Notes: generated by a model from the sequence alone, not told the origin. A stretch of 64,000 nt of DNA from Coffea arabica (GCF_036785885.1 NC_092312.1:21656001-21720000), one strand, 5' to 3'. Shown: positions 33,653 through 45,903, numbered from the stretch's first letter. A program made the numbers and translations.

Positions 33653-34077
33653 TAGAACGAATATTGACATTTTTAGATAAAAGTTTTTGAAGTGAAGCAT
33701 GGAAGTTCCTGATTGGAGACAGTAAAATTAGCATTTTCAGAATTCAAGGGGACCAAAATGTGGGTTTTCTTGGAATAAGCTCAGTACTGTTTCCTCCATA
33801 CCTTTATTAGCGCCTCGCTGTACTAAATTGGAAAACCTCATCCTTCCACCACTGAAATGAAGGTTCAATTATGGAACTTACCGTCTATGTATTTGTTTTA
33901 TTTTGCTTTTCTTAATGTCTAAACTGTGTCTTGTTAGTCTGGATAATTAATTAGTGCTTCTTTGGTGCCCTTGTAGTGGGTTCTGTTGGACAGGTAGTTG
34001 ATGCCTTGATTCCTTGATGGTCTGGATGGTCAATTCATGCTTCTTTGTTGCCCTTGTGGCATGTGTTCTGCTGGAAA
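33653..34077 (+). other. PPR 3' UTR and spacer
   Basis: Non-coding. It contains a diverged internal duplication (words ttcttt-gtt/g-gcccttgt near 33958-33975 and 34040-34058). Confidence 0.4.
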
Positions 34078-34165
34078 GGTACTTCTTCCAGAAGTGAAGG
34101 AAGCAGATTATATGGATGGTAGTGACGTTAATTGGTGAGTCACTGCATACAGATACAGTTCGGCT
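34078..34165 (+). pseudogene. Relic of an MLF exon
   Basis: After an ag, the sequence gtacttcttccagaagtgaa and the following bases align with the third coding exon of MLF copy 2 (25363-25443): both share ttctt, tgaaggaag, gat, then ttggtga-tcactgca after a 15-20 bp insertion in the relic. It encodes VLLPEVKEAD against VFLAEMKEED in copy 2. In-frame stops and the insertion make it dead. Further weak similarity to the following MLF intron (ggat/ggct-tttctcaagtt near 34255-34270) suggests a larger decayed copy. Confidence 0.6.
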
Positions 34166-35173
34166 GGGAATTTAGAGTTGGATAGTCTTCACGTTGCCTC
34201 ATTGTATCTATTGTCCCAAGAAAATGTTGAGTAATATTTCCTGGTGACCTCCTGGATTTTTCTCAAGTTCCTTATCTTCAGCATAGTTTGCACGTAAATG
34301 CTTCTGAGTCGCACATGTGTGTATTAAAAGCAGAATTTACACGCAGTGTAGCAAACATCATTCAAATGCTTTTCAGGCTGATGACTAAGAACTTGGAATT
34401 TCTTTATTGATGCGCTCGTCTAATATATGTTAATTTAGCTCTTTCCTATGCTCATTTCATGAATGTGACTATGTACCCCTCTGTACCATGACTTCAGCTG
34501 ACATTCAAGGTGCTCGACAGACGCATCCTATAATATAGTGGCGAAACAAGAAATTCCAGTTAACGGAAAAACTACTTGGAAGAGGGAAGCAGCAAGAGTA
34601 CCAAAAGTAAGGAACGACGAATATAGGGAATGACGAAATATAGAAGAAGCAACTTGGAGTACTGGGCGTATAACAAAATCGGAGATTGAACAGGAGACAG
34701 CAAAACAGAGGAATCAACACCATTTGTTGTTTGTGGTTTGGGGAGACGGGGTGCCGGGGTCGGTTGGTTTGTTCGGGTAAAACAAAGGAGGCAACGTGAT
34801 GGACCTTAAGTTTTCGTGCTGGTTGTTGGAGTTTGGGCGAAGAGGAAGCATCTTTACATCTTCCTCCAATATTTAGATTGATCAGAATAGCTTCTGCAGA
34901 ACTGAGAGTGTACTTATGGGTGCCGCTCTTAAGATATGACATTGTTTCAAGTATTATTTGATTTATTCTGAAAACATCTTATTTTGAACCATCACCAGAT
35001 TCTTGATAGTTCACGGGCTTTATTCGTGAAGAAAATAAGCTAGGGAAAAAAAAAAATACTCAAATTGTAGTTTTGAATCGCAGAAGAGCGGACACAAGCA
35101 AATTAGTACTCAAGTGGACTGCAATGGACGGTCCATTTGCACATCTGCACCTTCCTCCCCTTTATTATGATAG
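34166..35173. other. Spacer with no recognised gene
   Basis: Non-coding. Weak ORFs only. Confidence 0.4.
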
Positions 35174-35183
35174 CATGACTAAA

Positions 35184-35517
35184 GGGTTAAAAACAAAAAA
35201 ATCCCTGTAATATACCTAATATATAGGAAAGTCCCCCATGATTTCAAAAAGTATAAAACGATACCACATGTTTTGAATTAAATTATAAAACTGATAGAAT
35301 CGGATAAATTTAATGGAATCCGGTAAGTTTAATAGAAAACATAACTGAATCCGGTAAATTTAATAGCTCAAACCGTCATTTTCATTAAATTTATCGAATT
35401 CTGTTAGTTTACAATTTAGTTCAAAATATAAGATGTCGTTTTGTATGTTTTGAAACTACGAAAAATTTTTCCGTGCATTAGGTATAACACATAACGCTTT
35501 TTTTTTGTTTTTAACCC
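35184..35517. mobile_element. Foldback MULE-type MITE with perfect 10-bp TSD
   Basis: 334 bp with arms GGGTTAAAAACAAAAAAATC at the left and the near-identical reverse complement at the right (gtttttaaccc). The arms pair over about 150 bp each, leaving little loop. The flanks catgactaaa at 35174-35183 and 35518-35527 are identical. No coding capacity. Confidence 0.9.
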
Positions 35518-35527
35518 CATGACTAAA

Positions 35528-36748
35528 ATGTCAAAGATTCTTCAACTTGTAAACAAAAGAGTATTCACGTGGACAACCACATAAACTAAACCAGGATCCA
35601 AGCATGTTGGCTTCTGCCGGAATGAACATGAACATTGCATAACTTGTCGAAGGGGAAACGGTGCCGAAAGTTCATTCACGATCTTTCCATTTTGATGGTA
35701 GTATAAACGCTACGGTTTGCTGAATTCAGAACAGTACAGCTAATATGTGAATATCTTTTTGTGAGATGCATCGAGATCAGAATTTTTTGTGTGTAATAAA
35801 TGTTAAGATTGCTCTTCCGGAAACTAAATGTTTAGACAGCCAACAGTTTTGTACATATGCCTTAGAAGAGTTTAAGACTGCACGAAACCATTAGTGAATT
35901 TTTTTTCTAATCCGAAAATAACAAAGCAGCAATCTTCTTCTTCTTTTTCTTTCTTTTACTTTTTTAAGGAAAGGGGAAAAAACCCTTTTTTGAATGAAAT
36001 CTTGAATGCTTGAAAACCAGTCCCCTATATTGGGTAGGATATTTTAAAAAAATGTTAAAGGTATTAGTTGAAAAAAGAATAGAATATTTCTCAATCTCTG
36101 CTCTCTCTCTCTTTCTCTCTCTCTCTCTTTTTAGATAGTTAATTATGCTTCTATATGTGTACATATTTGTTTCTTGAAACTAGTTTTCCATGCTTAGATG
36201 TTCTTGTACATATTTGTTGCGACCTAGCAAAATCATTAATTAAGTGGAACTATAGTATTATACATGTAAATGGAACGTAAAAGAAAACTTGTGAAGTTTT
36301 TCTTCTGGCTCGGACGGCATGATTTTTGTAAATGCCTTTCCAATTCCAAACAAACCTATACCCAAAAAAAAAAAAAAAAAGGTGAAGAGGTAGAATAAAT
36401 GTTTGCATTGAGTTTAAACAAACCTATACCCATACTATATTTTACTAGGGAATATTAGACAAACAAATAAAATAATTCAACTTAGCCCGGGATCTAATCT
36501 TGCATTGAGTTTTTAAATCTCTTTAAAAGCTACTGCCAGTTGGCATTGCAGAATCTTTCTAAGTAAAACCTTCCTTAGATGCTTGCTTCCCCATGCAAAA
36601 ATAATTAATTACTCTTCACTGCTTATTGTAGCAGGTGTAGAGGTTCATCCCTGTCTCCTTCATGTTCCTTCATATATATATGTGATCCTAGAAGCACCTC
36701 AATTTGTAACAAAACATTACTAAACTAAGTAGAGCTCTAGACAAAGCA
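35528..36748. other. Spacer with CT microsatellite and DUF1442 upstream region
   Basis: It holds a (CT)n tract at about 36099-36130, an A run near 36363-36380 and, near 36672-36682, an atatatatatg stretch that could serve as the TATA region of the following gene. Confidence 0.45.
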
Positions 36749-37494
36749 ATGGCTTCTTGGTCTGCTGAACATGCAACAAAAGCTTATCTCCAAACCCTTA
36801 AGATGGTAAGCCATTTGAAGCTTTGAATTTGTGATGACTTGTAACTTCATTGTCTTTGTATACTTACTAGTGGTCTTTAACATTTCAGGGCAAAAGGGGG
36901 AAGGAGCCTAATGTTTCAGAGTACATTGCAGCCCTTGCTGCAGGCAACAATTCACAACTCATGGTTATGGTTTGTGCAGGCAGTGCCGGATCCACAGCAC
37001 TAGCTTTAGGTGCTGCAGCACGCGAAACCGGCGGCTGCGCAGTCTGTATTTTACCAGGGCTCGAGGAGTTGCACGCTTCAAGAAAAGCTCTAGGATGTTA
37101 TGCTGAATTTATTGGGCTTGTTGTAGGGGATGCACGGTCTTTATTGCTAAATGAATATCAAGATGCCGATTTTGTGCTCGTTGATTGCAAAATGGATGGG
37201 CACGAATCAATTTTACTAGCAGCACAAGAGTGTTTGCATCAGAAGAAAGCATGTCTTGTAGGTTACAACGCCATTCATTGTGAACCATGGATAGATAGTT
37301 TGAAAGCTCATCTGCTACCTATTGGAGGTGGTTTATTGGTGACTAGATTACCATCATCTTCATCATCACCGGCTGAAAAGTTTCGTGGGGCTGGAAAGAA
37401 AGGCAATTGGGTGGTGAAAGTTGACAAAATCACTGGTGAGGAACACGTTTACAGAACCACCTTCCACCACTATCATGACCGAATTGCGGCTTAG
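36749..37494 (+). CDS. DUF1442 family protein, copy 1
   Basis: Two-exon gene, join(36749..36805, 36889..37494), 663 nt, 220 residues. The family (PF07279) is plant-specific and often annotated as methyltransferase-like, but no activity is established that I can cite. Visible: the conserved N-terminus MASWSAEHATKAYLQTLKM on exon 1, then KEPNVSEYIAALAAGNNSQL, a Rossmann-like Gly/Ala-rich segment (VCAGSAGSTALALGAAARET), a conserved ADFVLVDCKMDGHE, GGGLLVTRLP, and the C-terminal KVDKITGEEHVYR. The length and the small first exon are as expected for the family. Intact. A second family member lies on the other strand at 40359-41307. Confidence 0.9.
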
Positions 37495-37899
37495 ATAGCT
37501 TCTTTACAGGTCATCTTTAACGTCGACTGTAAATAGTCCCTGGTGATGATCAAGCAGGAGAGAATGACTCGGGAAATATATTAGAGGATCTCAGAGTCAT
37601 GTAAAACTATCAGCTCCTTTAATTTGATTTCAATCCACGCTTTGATGTTTTTTGACGTTTAATTAATTGCCTACATCAACATTTCATTATGATATTAAGA
37701 CTAATAAGTTTATACCATGTCTGGAATCTTGATGTATCTTTCTTGATAACGCGAAGTTAATGAATAACTATCAGCCATCATGATAGGGTGCGATTTTGTC
37801 ATTTATTTTATTATTAATTTTTTCTAATATCTGACCTGATGTAGATTAATTATTAGATTTTACTCATTTTTCGTAGTTTACATTTATTTTAGGAAATAG
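37495..37899 (+). other. 3' UTR and spacer after DUF1442 copy 1
   Basis: Non-coding, AT-rich; no feature is supported. Confidence 0.4.
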
Positions 37900-39060
37900 A
37901 ATGAAAATACAATAACAAGTGCCAATTTATAGGAAAAAGAAGCCCAAGTCACATAGCTTAGTCCAAGGGCAGTGTTGGCAAAGAAAAAAAGATCTTTTGC
38001 CCTTTATTTTGGAACGGCTAAACCGAAAGGGAGTTGTTCCTTTCCCTTGGGGAGCCGCCGCACAAGGCAAGAGCAGCAGAGGACTGAGGACGGCTGGCTT
38101 CCTTAGCCTTTCGTCCCGTAGCTTAGCTTTCACCTTTGACTTTTCCTTCCTTTGCTTCTTAGTAGTAGTTGCCTCTCGGATGTCAGGAGCCATTGAAGCA
38201 TTGAATTATTTCCCCTGTAGCTTTTTCGTTTGATTTTTCCTTGCGGTCTGTAGTGAATTCCTCCTACCACATAATGGCCGCAACTATCGCTTCAGTTTTG
38301 TATGGGTTTTTCTCATCAATAATAAGTTAAACCCTTTTTTCTAGTCAAGGGACAATGGATGCTTTGGGATGCCTAAAATTGTGCCCTTTTATTTATTGGT
38401 ATCCGCATATTTCCTGATTTCTATACTCACGGTTATTTAATTAATTGATTGTTTTGGATCCGGATAATTAATTAATTTGATAATCTATTATCAATTGGGA
38501 CGTTAAATCCGTAATTGTTTAATTGTCTCAAAATAGTGATAACTGGCATGATTGGGTTTGTGTCAGGGGAATACGCGGGCTAATCTAAAATAACCCTGGT
38601 AGTGCGTTATTTGATTAGAATAGGGCTTCTCTAATACGTAAGGCAATTGGGGAATTAAATTCTACGGGCGTACCTAGGATTATTTCTCAATTAGAGCAGT
38701 GATTAACGGGCGTACCTTAATCACCGACACAGTAAGAAGCGGTTGACTGTCATCGCTTGTTTGGCAGTTATAACCTATTTATTGGTAAATAATTGTAATT
38801 GGCTTTGTGTCGATAATCAATTAGGTGAACCATTGCTGAAGTTATTCCTTAGCTAGACCCTCTGATTTTAGTAAATTGTTATTTAATTTCTAGTTGGCTA
38901 TTTTATTTTTATTATTTTACTTTTAGTTGGATTGCTTAAATTGTCACCCCTGAAATAAAAACACCCCCTTGTCACTGTGAATTTAAAAAGAAACAATTAC
39001 TCCCAGTTCCTGTGAATTCGACCCTGCTTACCACTATCTACAGAAATTAACTTTAGTTTG
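37900..39060. mobile_element. Probable LTR-retrotransposon remnant (LTR-like sequence)
   Basis: The sequence is more GC-rich than its flanks and ends with a stretch (tcctgtgaattcgaccctgc, then ttaccactatctaca) of a kind common near the 3' end of LTRs or leaders of large plant gypsy elements. No coding domains, second LTR or target duplication were found, so the boundaries are approximate and the call is by resemblance. Confidence 0.35.
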
Positions 39061-40358
39061 AACAGGTTTTATTATTGCACAGGCCAACAACCTATCACAT
39101 CAGGACTAATGAAGGGTGTTTTACACGTTGATGTTTGCATACAAGAGGCTTTTTTCAATGGTCTAACTAGGAAAAATTGGTGCCTTATCTCTTTCTTGCT
39201 GTTAGTTAAATTAATTTACTGCACGGTCCCGTCTAGTTGCCAAGCTTGAGAATGACTTTGATTTTCATTCCCAATGTACTGCGTACTTTTCAAAATCAGC
39301 CTTACGTAACACATCAAAGATTAATACCATAACAAGTTGAAAATGCAGCAGAAAAGAAGGAAACGTTATCTTGAGAAATTTTCTATGTCAAGTTGCAAGT
39401 GGTGTAGAGGAGGTAGTTTCTAATGATGCTATTGAGAGAATTGCAAAATAAATAAATCTTGATATTTGGAAATACTCGTTCAAGATGCCAAAGTCTGCGC
39501 ATAGGTAATTGAAGACATTTTATTTTTAGATGTTCTAAAGTTTTATATTAGGCAAAGGCATTTTGAATACAAATTTTAATTAAATTGTTGTACTAATTTT
39601 GCATCAGCAATAAAAGGGTCATTCAGGAATAAAAGTTTTTTTTAGCGTTTTATATGATTTTTATGTAGAGGTGTTGACTTTGCTACGCTGAAACTCACAA
39701 CAGGAAATTAGGTCAAATGTAATATTTAAAACCTTAGGTTCTGCGAGTGAAATGATCAGAAACCTCAAGGGTAGTTTTTGCAACTATGACTAAACAAATT
39801 GTGAATTTGTGAAATTTTCATTTCAGTTTCTAAAATCTTCTCCAATTGAAATTGTGAATTTTGGGAATGAGGTGCAAAAAAAAAACCAATATATAACACT
39901 ACTAAGATCCAATTTACAGTAAACAAAAGATAAAATCTACAGTTTTTGCCATCGAGAATGCAGAGGAAAAGTGGTCTAAATCCATGCATGATATCCATTT
40001 TGTTCCCCATTAAAGTTGTTGAAGTCCAGATCGAAGTCCTCCATCCATGATGGTTCAAAATACTGTACAGCACAGTATATTGTTGCTGTAGATAATTGTG
40101 TTGCATTAATACTGAACCGTGTATGAGTCTGACACACACACACACACATAAAAGTGTTTTAGACGTTCTTAGATGATATTGCTGCATGCGATAGATGCCG
40201 CACGGCAAAGCACAGGGTTTATTACTATCAGAAGCTGTTTCAAGCACCATCACAGTCTCCACCATCTTCTCAAGTGCCTGATCAAGGAAGTTTACATGGA
40301 TATATGATTAAGCCAACTAAATACGACTACTAAGATGATTAAAATCGCCTGTCCTGTC
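39061..40358. other. Spacer between converging DUF1442 genes
   Basis: No gene is supported. An (AC)n tract lies at about 40131-40147. Confidence 0.4.
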
Positions 40359-41307
40359 TTATCTGCGGAAAACATGCTCCTCTCCGGACTGCTGATCCAT
40401 GTGCGTGATCCAACCTTTGGTGACTTTCCCTGAGCATCGTTTTTCACCTGCAACATATGCGACATCAATTCCATTCCCAATTGGCAGATTTCTTGAATTC
40501 ACGACGCTGACCGCACTATCAAGAACCTTATTCCATCTGAACCAGGAAAAGGTCTTTCTACTAGCATTTTTACATACTAAAACTGCACCAAGATGGCTAA
40601 ACTTGGCAAAACTGAAGACCCTGGTAAAATCCTTGCAATGGCCATCAACAACCAGAAAATCAATACCAGTTAGCCTTCCCATCAACTCCTCGGCCTCTCC
40701 AACCATGACTTCCGGTAATGCTATGCCTGCAGGCCTGTTTTGCATGGCGCAAGTATATTCTTGTCTTGACTTTTCATCAGCTACAATGCATACGTGCCTT
40801 CCACCGGAGTGACGAGCGGCGATTGCAAGACCGATGCTATTTTTTGGTGCAGCGCCACCAGTAGTCCACGCTTCGACGATTAGCTTCGCGTTCCATCCAC
40901 CGGCCATTGCAGATATCAACTCTGGAGCGCTGGATTCCATGGAAAGGCCACACTGCAATATTACAAATTAATTATATATATATATATATATATGAAAAAA
41001 AAAAAGACAACATAAATCGCTAATCGTAGTCAAGAATCACGATTCAAGAAACGACTACATGTAGCTAAATTTATTCCTTTTTCCTCCAAATACAGTTGAC
41101 TACTCACCACTGATTCAAAATTACAGCCTGAGCTAATTGAGTTTCGGAAGCTGATCTAAAGTTTTAGAAACTGAGGAAAATATGTAATACATAAAATTGA
41201 ACGGAGTTGACGCTACATTCCATGTCAATACTGTATATATAGCTTACGAATTTCACAGTGTCAATATAAGCTTTTGCTGATATTTCAGGACACCAAATCA
41301 GCTTCAT
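40359..41307 (-). CDS. DUF1442 family protein, copy 2 (diverged)
   Basis: Two-exon gene on the minus strand: complement(join(40359..40952, 41248..41307)), 654 nt, 217 residues. Exon 1 encodes MKLIWCPEISAKAYIDTVKF and ends at a gtaagc donor; exon 2 starts after a tgcag acceptor. Family signs: N-terminal W-C/S-x-E-x-A-x-KAY, SAPELISAMAGGWNAKLIVE, GGRHVCIVADE, a conserved IDFLVVDGHCKDF, and the C-terminal HMDQQSGEEHVFRR, which matches KVDKITGEEHVYR of copy 1. It has diverged clearly from copy 1, so this is an older subfamily member rather than a fresh duplicate. Both genes share the position of the single intron. The (TA)n run at 40975-40993 is in the intron. Confidence 0.88.
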
Positions 41308-41865
41308 CTTTTCTGTCCAGCTTCTTCTTCTTCAATTTTCAGTTAAAATTTGAGAGTTAGGCGAGAAGGGAAAAAGAAAAAAAAAAAAAAAAAAAAAAAG
41401 AGCAAGGGCGGGTTGTACAGGGCAGTTTGTACTTTATATAAAGGTTTGATCAGCTTAACAAAACAAGTAGACGACTTTAGCCATAGATGAGTATGACAAA
41501 TGCCGTCGTCCATTCAAAGATTGTTTTTTAAACGTAATAACCGTTGACATTTTTGCCTGTGGTAACTATTATATATATTAACGGGTGCAATAGCCAACAG
41601 CCAGAATTGGCACCTCGAATGATCAGGGCCAATTACACGACAAAGTCACAAAAGAAGCAGGATGGATATCTTTATTCCGGTCCAAGTGCAAGTTGGGGAC
41701 GAGAAATCTAAACCGTTCATAATGAAGCCAGGTAAATATTGATATCTCCACATTGTCCCATCAACTTTTTTATATTGCAAAAATTTGTCGTATATGAAAA
41801 AAAATTTGTATTAATTGATACGCACCTCAATTGCATTATAAACTTCTTAACTAAATCTTGGACAC
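41308..41865. other. Upstream region of DUF1442 copy 2
   Basis: It contains an A run at about 41378-41399 and a ttatataaag motif near 41435 (tataaag on the plus strand). No gene is seen. Confidence 0.4.
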
Positions 41866-41874
41866 GATCTTTTG

Positions 41875-42257
41875 GCGCAACAGATCTTCTGTCCCACGTC
41901 CTGTGCCACTCTCTGTCCCACTTTTTATTATATTGCTATTTCTCCTTCACAAACATCATGTTTTAATTCCTTTTTATTTCCTTATGATCCAATAACTATT
42001 AATTAAGTAAAAAATAAATACAATAGCTTCAAAAAACTAATATATAATAGAAAATTAAAAAATACAGCAGAAAATTCATAAAAAATCTCATTTTTTATGC
42101 ATTTTGATTTTTTGAGTTTGTTACATTTTGTGTATTACTCAATTAATAGTTATTGGATCATAAGGAATTAAAACATGATGTTTGTGAAGGAGAAATAGCA
42201 ATATAATAAAAAGTGGGACAGAGAGTGACACAGGACGTGGGACAGAAGATCCGTTGC
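41875..42257. mobile_element. Foldback MITE A (9-bp TSD)
   Basis: 383 bp, almost a complete palindrome. The left arm contains gatcttctgtcccacgtcct and the right arm its reverse complement, with the arms nearly identical for about 150 bp (both include cacaaacatcatgttttaat or its complement). The flanks are gatcttttg at 41866-41874 and 42258-42266. MULE-type by TSD length. No coding capacity. Confidence 0.88.
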
Positions 42258-42281
42258 GATCTTTTGGGAACCATTTTATCT

Positions 42282-42659
42282 GCGAAAGATCCCCTATCTC
42301 ACATTCCTATCCCACTCCATGTCTCACTTTTCATTATATTGTCATTTGTGCTTCACAAAACACTTGATTTCATTATTTTTTTTCCTTAACTTCTGATAAA
42401 AAATATCAGGGCAAGAAACAATTTACACCAAACTAAAAAAAAAAAAAAATCTAAGAGAAATACAGAAGATTCATGAATTTTCTATTGTTAATTTTTTCTA
42501 TTATATATATATCATTGTTTTAACCTGTTGTATTTTGCTTTTCACGGCGAGATTCATTATTCGAAGTTAAGGGGAAAAAAAAAGATAAGTGTTTTGTGAA
42601 TCACAAATAACTATACAATAAAAGGTGAGACAGAAAGTGAAAATAGAAAAATCTTTGCA
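42282..42659. mobile_element. Foldback MITE B (10-bp TSD), related to MITE A
   Basis: 378 bp with arms sharing cttcacaaaacactt/aagtgttttgtgaatc and actttctgtctcacctttta/cactccatgtctcactttt. The ends are gcgaaagat and its partner atctttgca. The flanks cattttatct at 42272-42281 and 42660-42669 are identical. It is more diverged than MITE A and lies only 24 bp from it. Confidence 0.8.
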
Positions 42660-42669
42660 CATTTTATCT

Positions 42670-45535
42670 CTATACCACTTGTATTAAAATCAAACTATAC
42701 TCCAATTTGGATTACCAGAGAAATGTGAGAAAATAAAGAAATAATAAGGCTATGTAATGTATTAAAAGCTGAAGTCTAAGTCCACTTACCACTTTTCCTA
42801 CCACCTAGTTTTTCTTGTGCCCCAACAATTTATACAACTGCTTGATGCCCTGATGTATATATTTGAACAACCCTGGTATGATTGCGCTGGGGCACCTTGG
42901 TCTTAAATTCAAATAAAGGACCCTTTCCTAGTTGCAGCCCGTACGGACCTCATACTATGAACATGCTGTACGGCCCCAACAGGGAAGACGACTTTCTTCT
43001 GCGTCTTAGATTTTAAAATCTACAAGTATTTAATGTGAATTTAGGGATGAGTATGTGGGTTAAGTTCTAAGGCATGGACTACATATATGGATCCAAGCAA
43101 AAGTATGCAGGAAATATGATATTTTAATTTTGGGTTGGGTCAAGAAGTCAGCATGACTTTTTAGGTTCTTGTTTAGTTTTCTGATCAAATTTTCCTTCAA
43201 GTTGCAACTGTACAGCAAGAGTCTTGATTAAGACGTAGATGTCAAGAACTCCCTTCTGTCGTAAATTTAGATCTCAATTTCCTGGAAACATGATCAGTTG
43301 GTAATTAAAACGCAAAATTCATCCAGGCATAAAACAGGAGCAATATGACAACAGTAGAGCTTTTCTGCAAAAATTGAATCACGGTAAAAAAAAAAAAAGC
43401 TCTGAGAAAAATATGGACCAAATCAATGCCCCGGGATTATATTAGTCAGTCACTTCATGGACTTGAGAAAAACTACAAATTTGTTGATTACCTTTTTCTT
43501 TTGGATGATTTGCTGGTTAATTGTTGGGTTAGATTCAAGTTGATGAAGCATCAAGCGCCCACTGAATTTTATATAAAAAGTTGTCAACTTATAACATGTC
43601 TGCTTAGACATAACCTCTTGAGCTTATCTTATCAACCCAACAAATAAACAAAATTGAAACTCCTCCTGTTGGAACTGGACTGCTTATTTTATATGATTCT
43701 CTTTCAAGAATCATTGCTTTGATACCCAAAAAACTTTGAAGACCTCAAACATTTGCATCAACTAGTAACAGCCTTTGACAATCAGCATGCATCCAAACCT
43801 GACCTGGTATACTGCATTAAATAATTGCCACCATGTTTTTTAATTTCTGATGGCGTTTTTTTCTCCAACTAAAAGAAAAATCCCAAAATCCCGGTCTCTG
43901 CTCAAGCTTCAAGCTTCGAAGCTGTTAACCACTTAACCAGGTTGTCAAGGAACCAAGCCTTAATGAAAATTTCAGCCTCGATTTAATTAACTAAGGCTCA
44001 ATTTGAAAACGAAAATCATTAGTCGCGCGTTGTCAACTTGAAAGGTGAAAAGCTAGTGATGCAGTGATGGATTTCAACGCTCGTTTCCATCAAAATGCAA
44101 AAGCCAAATGGACATAAAATTGAATCCGTGCAGACCCGGCCCTCTACTTGGGATTCAGTTGTCAAAATTATGCGAAACCCAAATGGACATAAAATCAAAG
44201 CTGTGCATTGATGTTAATTGTGGAAAGTGGGTGTTTTTTGGGGATCAATTGTCATTCCTTTACCGTCGAATGCTTGTTTACTGTTAGTGTTTGGTTAAAA
44301 ATGCTAAGCCGTACGTCAATGAGCAAAATCAAATGATATATAGGTATCTCAAAGAAACACAAGCGCCTGGCAACCACGCCAACAACGTCCTTGATCTGGA
44401 CCGGACATCAACGCTTGAAAAGATGAGGTTATTCAGTTTTAACGTTAGATGTGCTTTGGTACTACGAAACTGTTGAGATTTTTTAGTCCAAGACGGGCGG
44501 ATCCTGTGCTTTACGAAGGTGGCCGGGGAGGGCATTGCCATTCAAACTGCTCAGGACAACATCCTGGCCTTGAACTCCAACTTCTTCCCTATTTTACGAC
44601 GTGGATTGAGGACCATTCGTGTTGCAGATCAGTGTGCAATTGCTAAAGAAGCTTCTCAGTTTGATGGTTGATGGAGAACTCATGAGCTTCTATTGCAATG
44701 ATCATCATCGGCCAAAGACAATAGTATTTGTCAGATTTAGCTCTGGTACCCTGATGGTAATTGATGGAGGACATCTCGTTGAGTCGTCTGATTGTGAACG
44801 ATATCAGTCCTCCATAGACAAGGGTCACAGAAGTATAGACCTAAATGCTAAGAGGTTCCATATGGTGATGTCCTCGTGGCAGTGTGCTCTAGGTAACTAC
44901 TTCACAGTCCAATTTTTAATGTCATGTTTCCTTTTTTTTTTTTTTTTTTTTGGGTGTTCTGAAATAACCAGTCAATTCTAGAGCTAACAGACAATATTAG
45001 TTGATTTCCAATTTTGCCGAATTTACCATGTCAATAGTTTAAATTCAAAAATTACATCTGTAAATTCATCCTATGGAACACAATGATTTACATATCTTTA
45101 TATTAAAAAAAACTACTATATTAGTAGAAAAGATGGAGTATTAAGAAATATAAACTACACAAGCTTTATTATTATATATATGAAACAATTTCATGGTCAG
45201 CTTGTATAGAAACCTCTAAATTACTTAGAAAATGCACGTACATGCACATGCATTAGTGATTATCAATCTAAAATTTCTCTCATGTTTTGAACTTGTATAA
45301 GAAAAACAATTCTTACTAATCACTCAAGGAAAAGTAGTAACATGCTAATTTAACTTGATGATCTTGTATTATGTGTTCATCCTTCCAAGTTTTATTTCGA
45401 TAAGTTACAGTTTAAGACATTAAAGAAGACTCATAAATTTTTTGTCGAAGAGCAAAAAAGGAAAAAAAAAATGAAGCATTTGAGAGTCGAATTAGGTATA
45501 TCACAGCCACCCGTTGCTATCAACTAAACTAGGTC
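42670..45535. other. Long non-coding spacer
   Basis: About 2.9 kb without a supported gene. The segment 44290-44880 has several short open frames in all three plus frames, which could be a very decayed gene, but no family is recognised. It contains a T run of about 20 at 44933-44952. Confidence 0.45.
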
Positions 45536-45669
45536 TTCCCTTAGGTTGGCAGTTCTATTCAATGGCTACCCGTTGAAATGGTTGCCCCCCAGCAGAGGTA
45601 TCCAGCAAGGAGACCCCATCTCACCGTACCTTTTCATCCTATGCATGAAATTCTTATCTCTAAGCATAG

Positions 45670-45903
45670 AACAAGCTTCCTATCCCACATCGAAAGATCG
45701 TGGGATCTTTACTTTGGATTTAAGGTCCACAGGGACCCTGTTCTGTCACCAATTGGCTGAACAGTGATTCTTTGTGAGTCCCTCTTAGATTGTTTTAGGG
45801 CCGATTTTTCGATTAACTCTTGCGTTTGTTTAAATTAGTGATTCTTTGTGGGTTCCCTGCTTTAGGGCCGATTTTTCGACTAACTTCTGCGCTTGTTTCA
45901 ATT
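45670..45903. repeat. Insertion in the LINE with a tandem duplication
   Basis: This stretch interrupts the reverse transcriptase between LSLSIEQ and WEALKIGRNGP. It contains two head-to-tail copies of a 67-74 bp unit (45763-45836 and 45837-45903), both starting agtgattctttgtg and containing tagggccgatttttcga. It also has TCCCACATCG at 45683-45692. The boundaries are approximate and no target duplication was found. Confidence 0.6.

Noticed and set aside
37919-38233. 104-residue ORF
   Set aside because: Composition follows the LTR-like block and no domain is seen; an antisense ORF overlaps it equally well.
45683-45692. TCCCACATCG as an snRNA gene promoter element
   Set aside because: No correctly spaced TATA box and no snRNA body follow. 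The motif also occurs in plant transposons.
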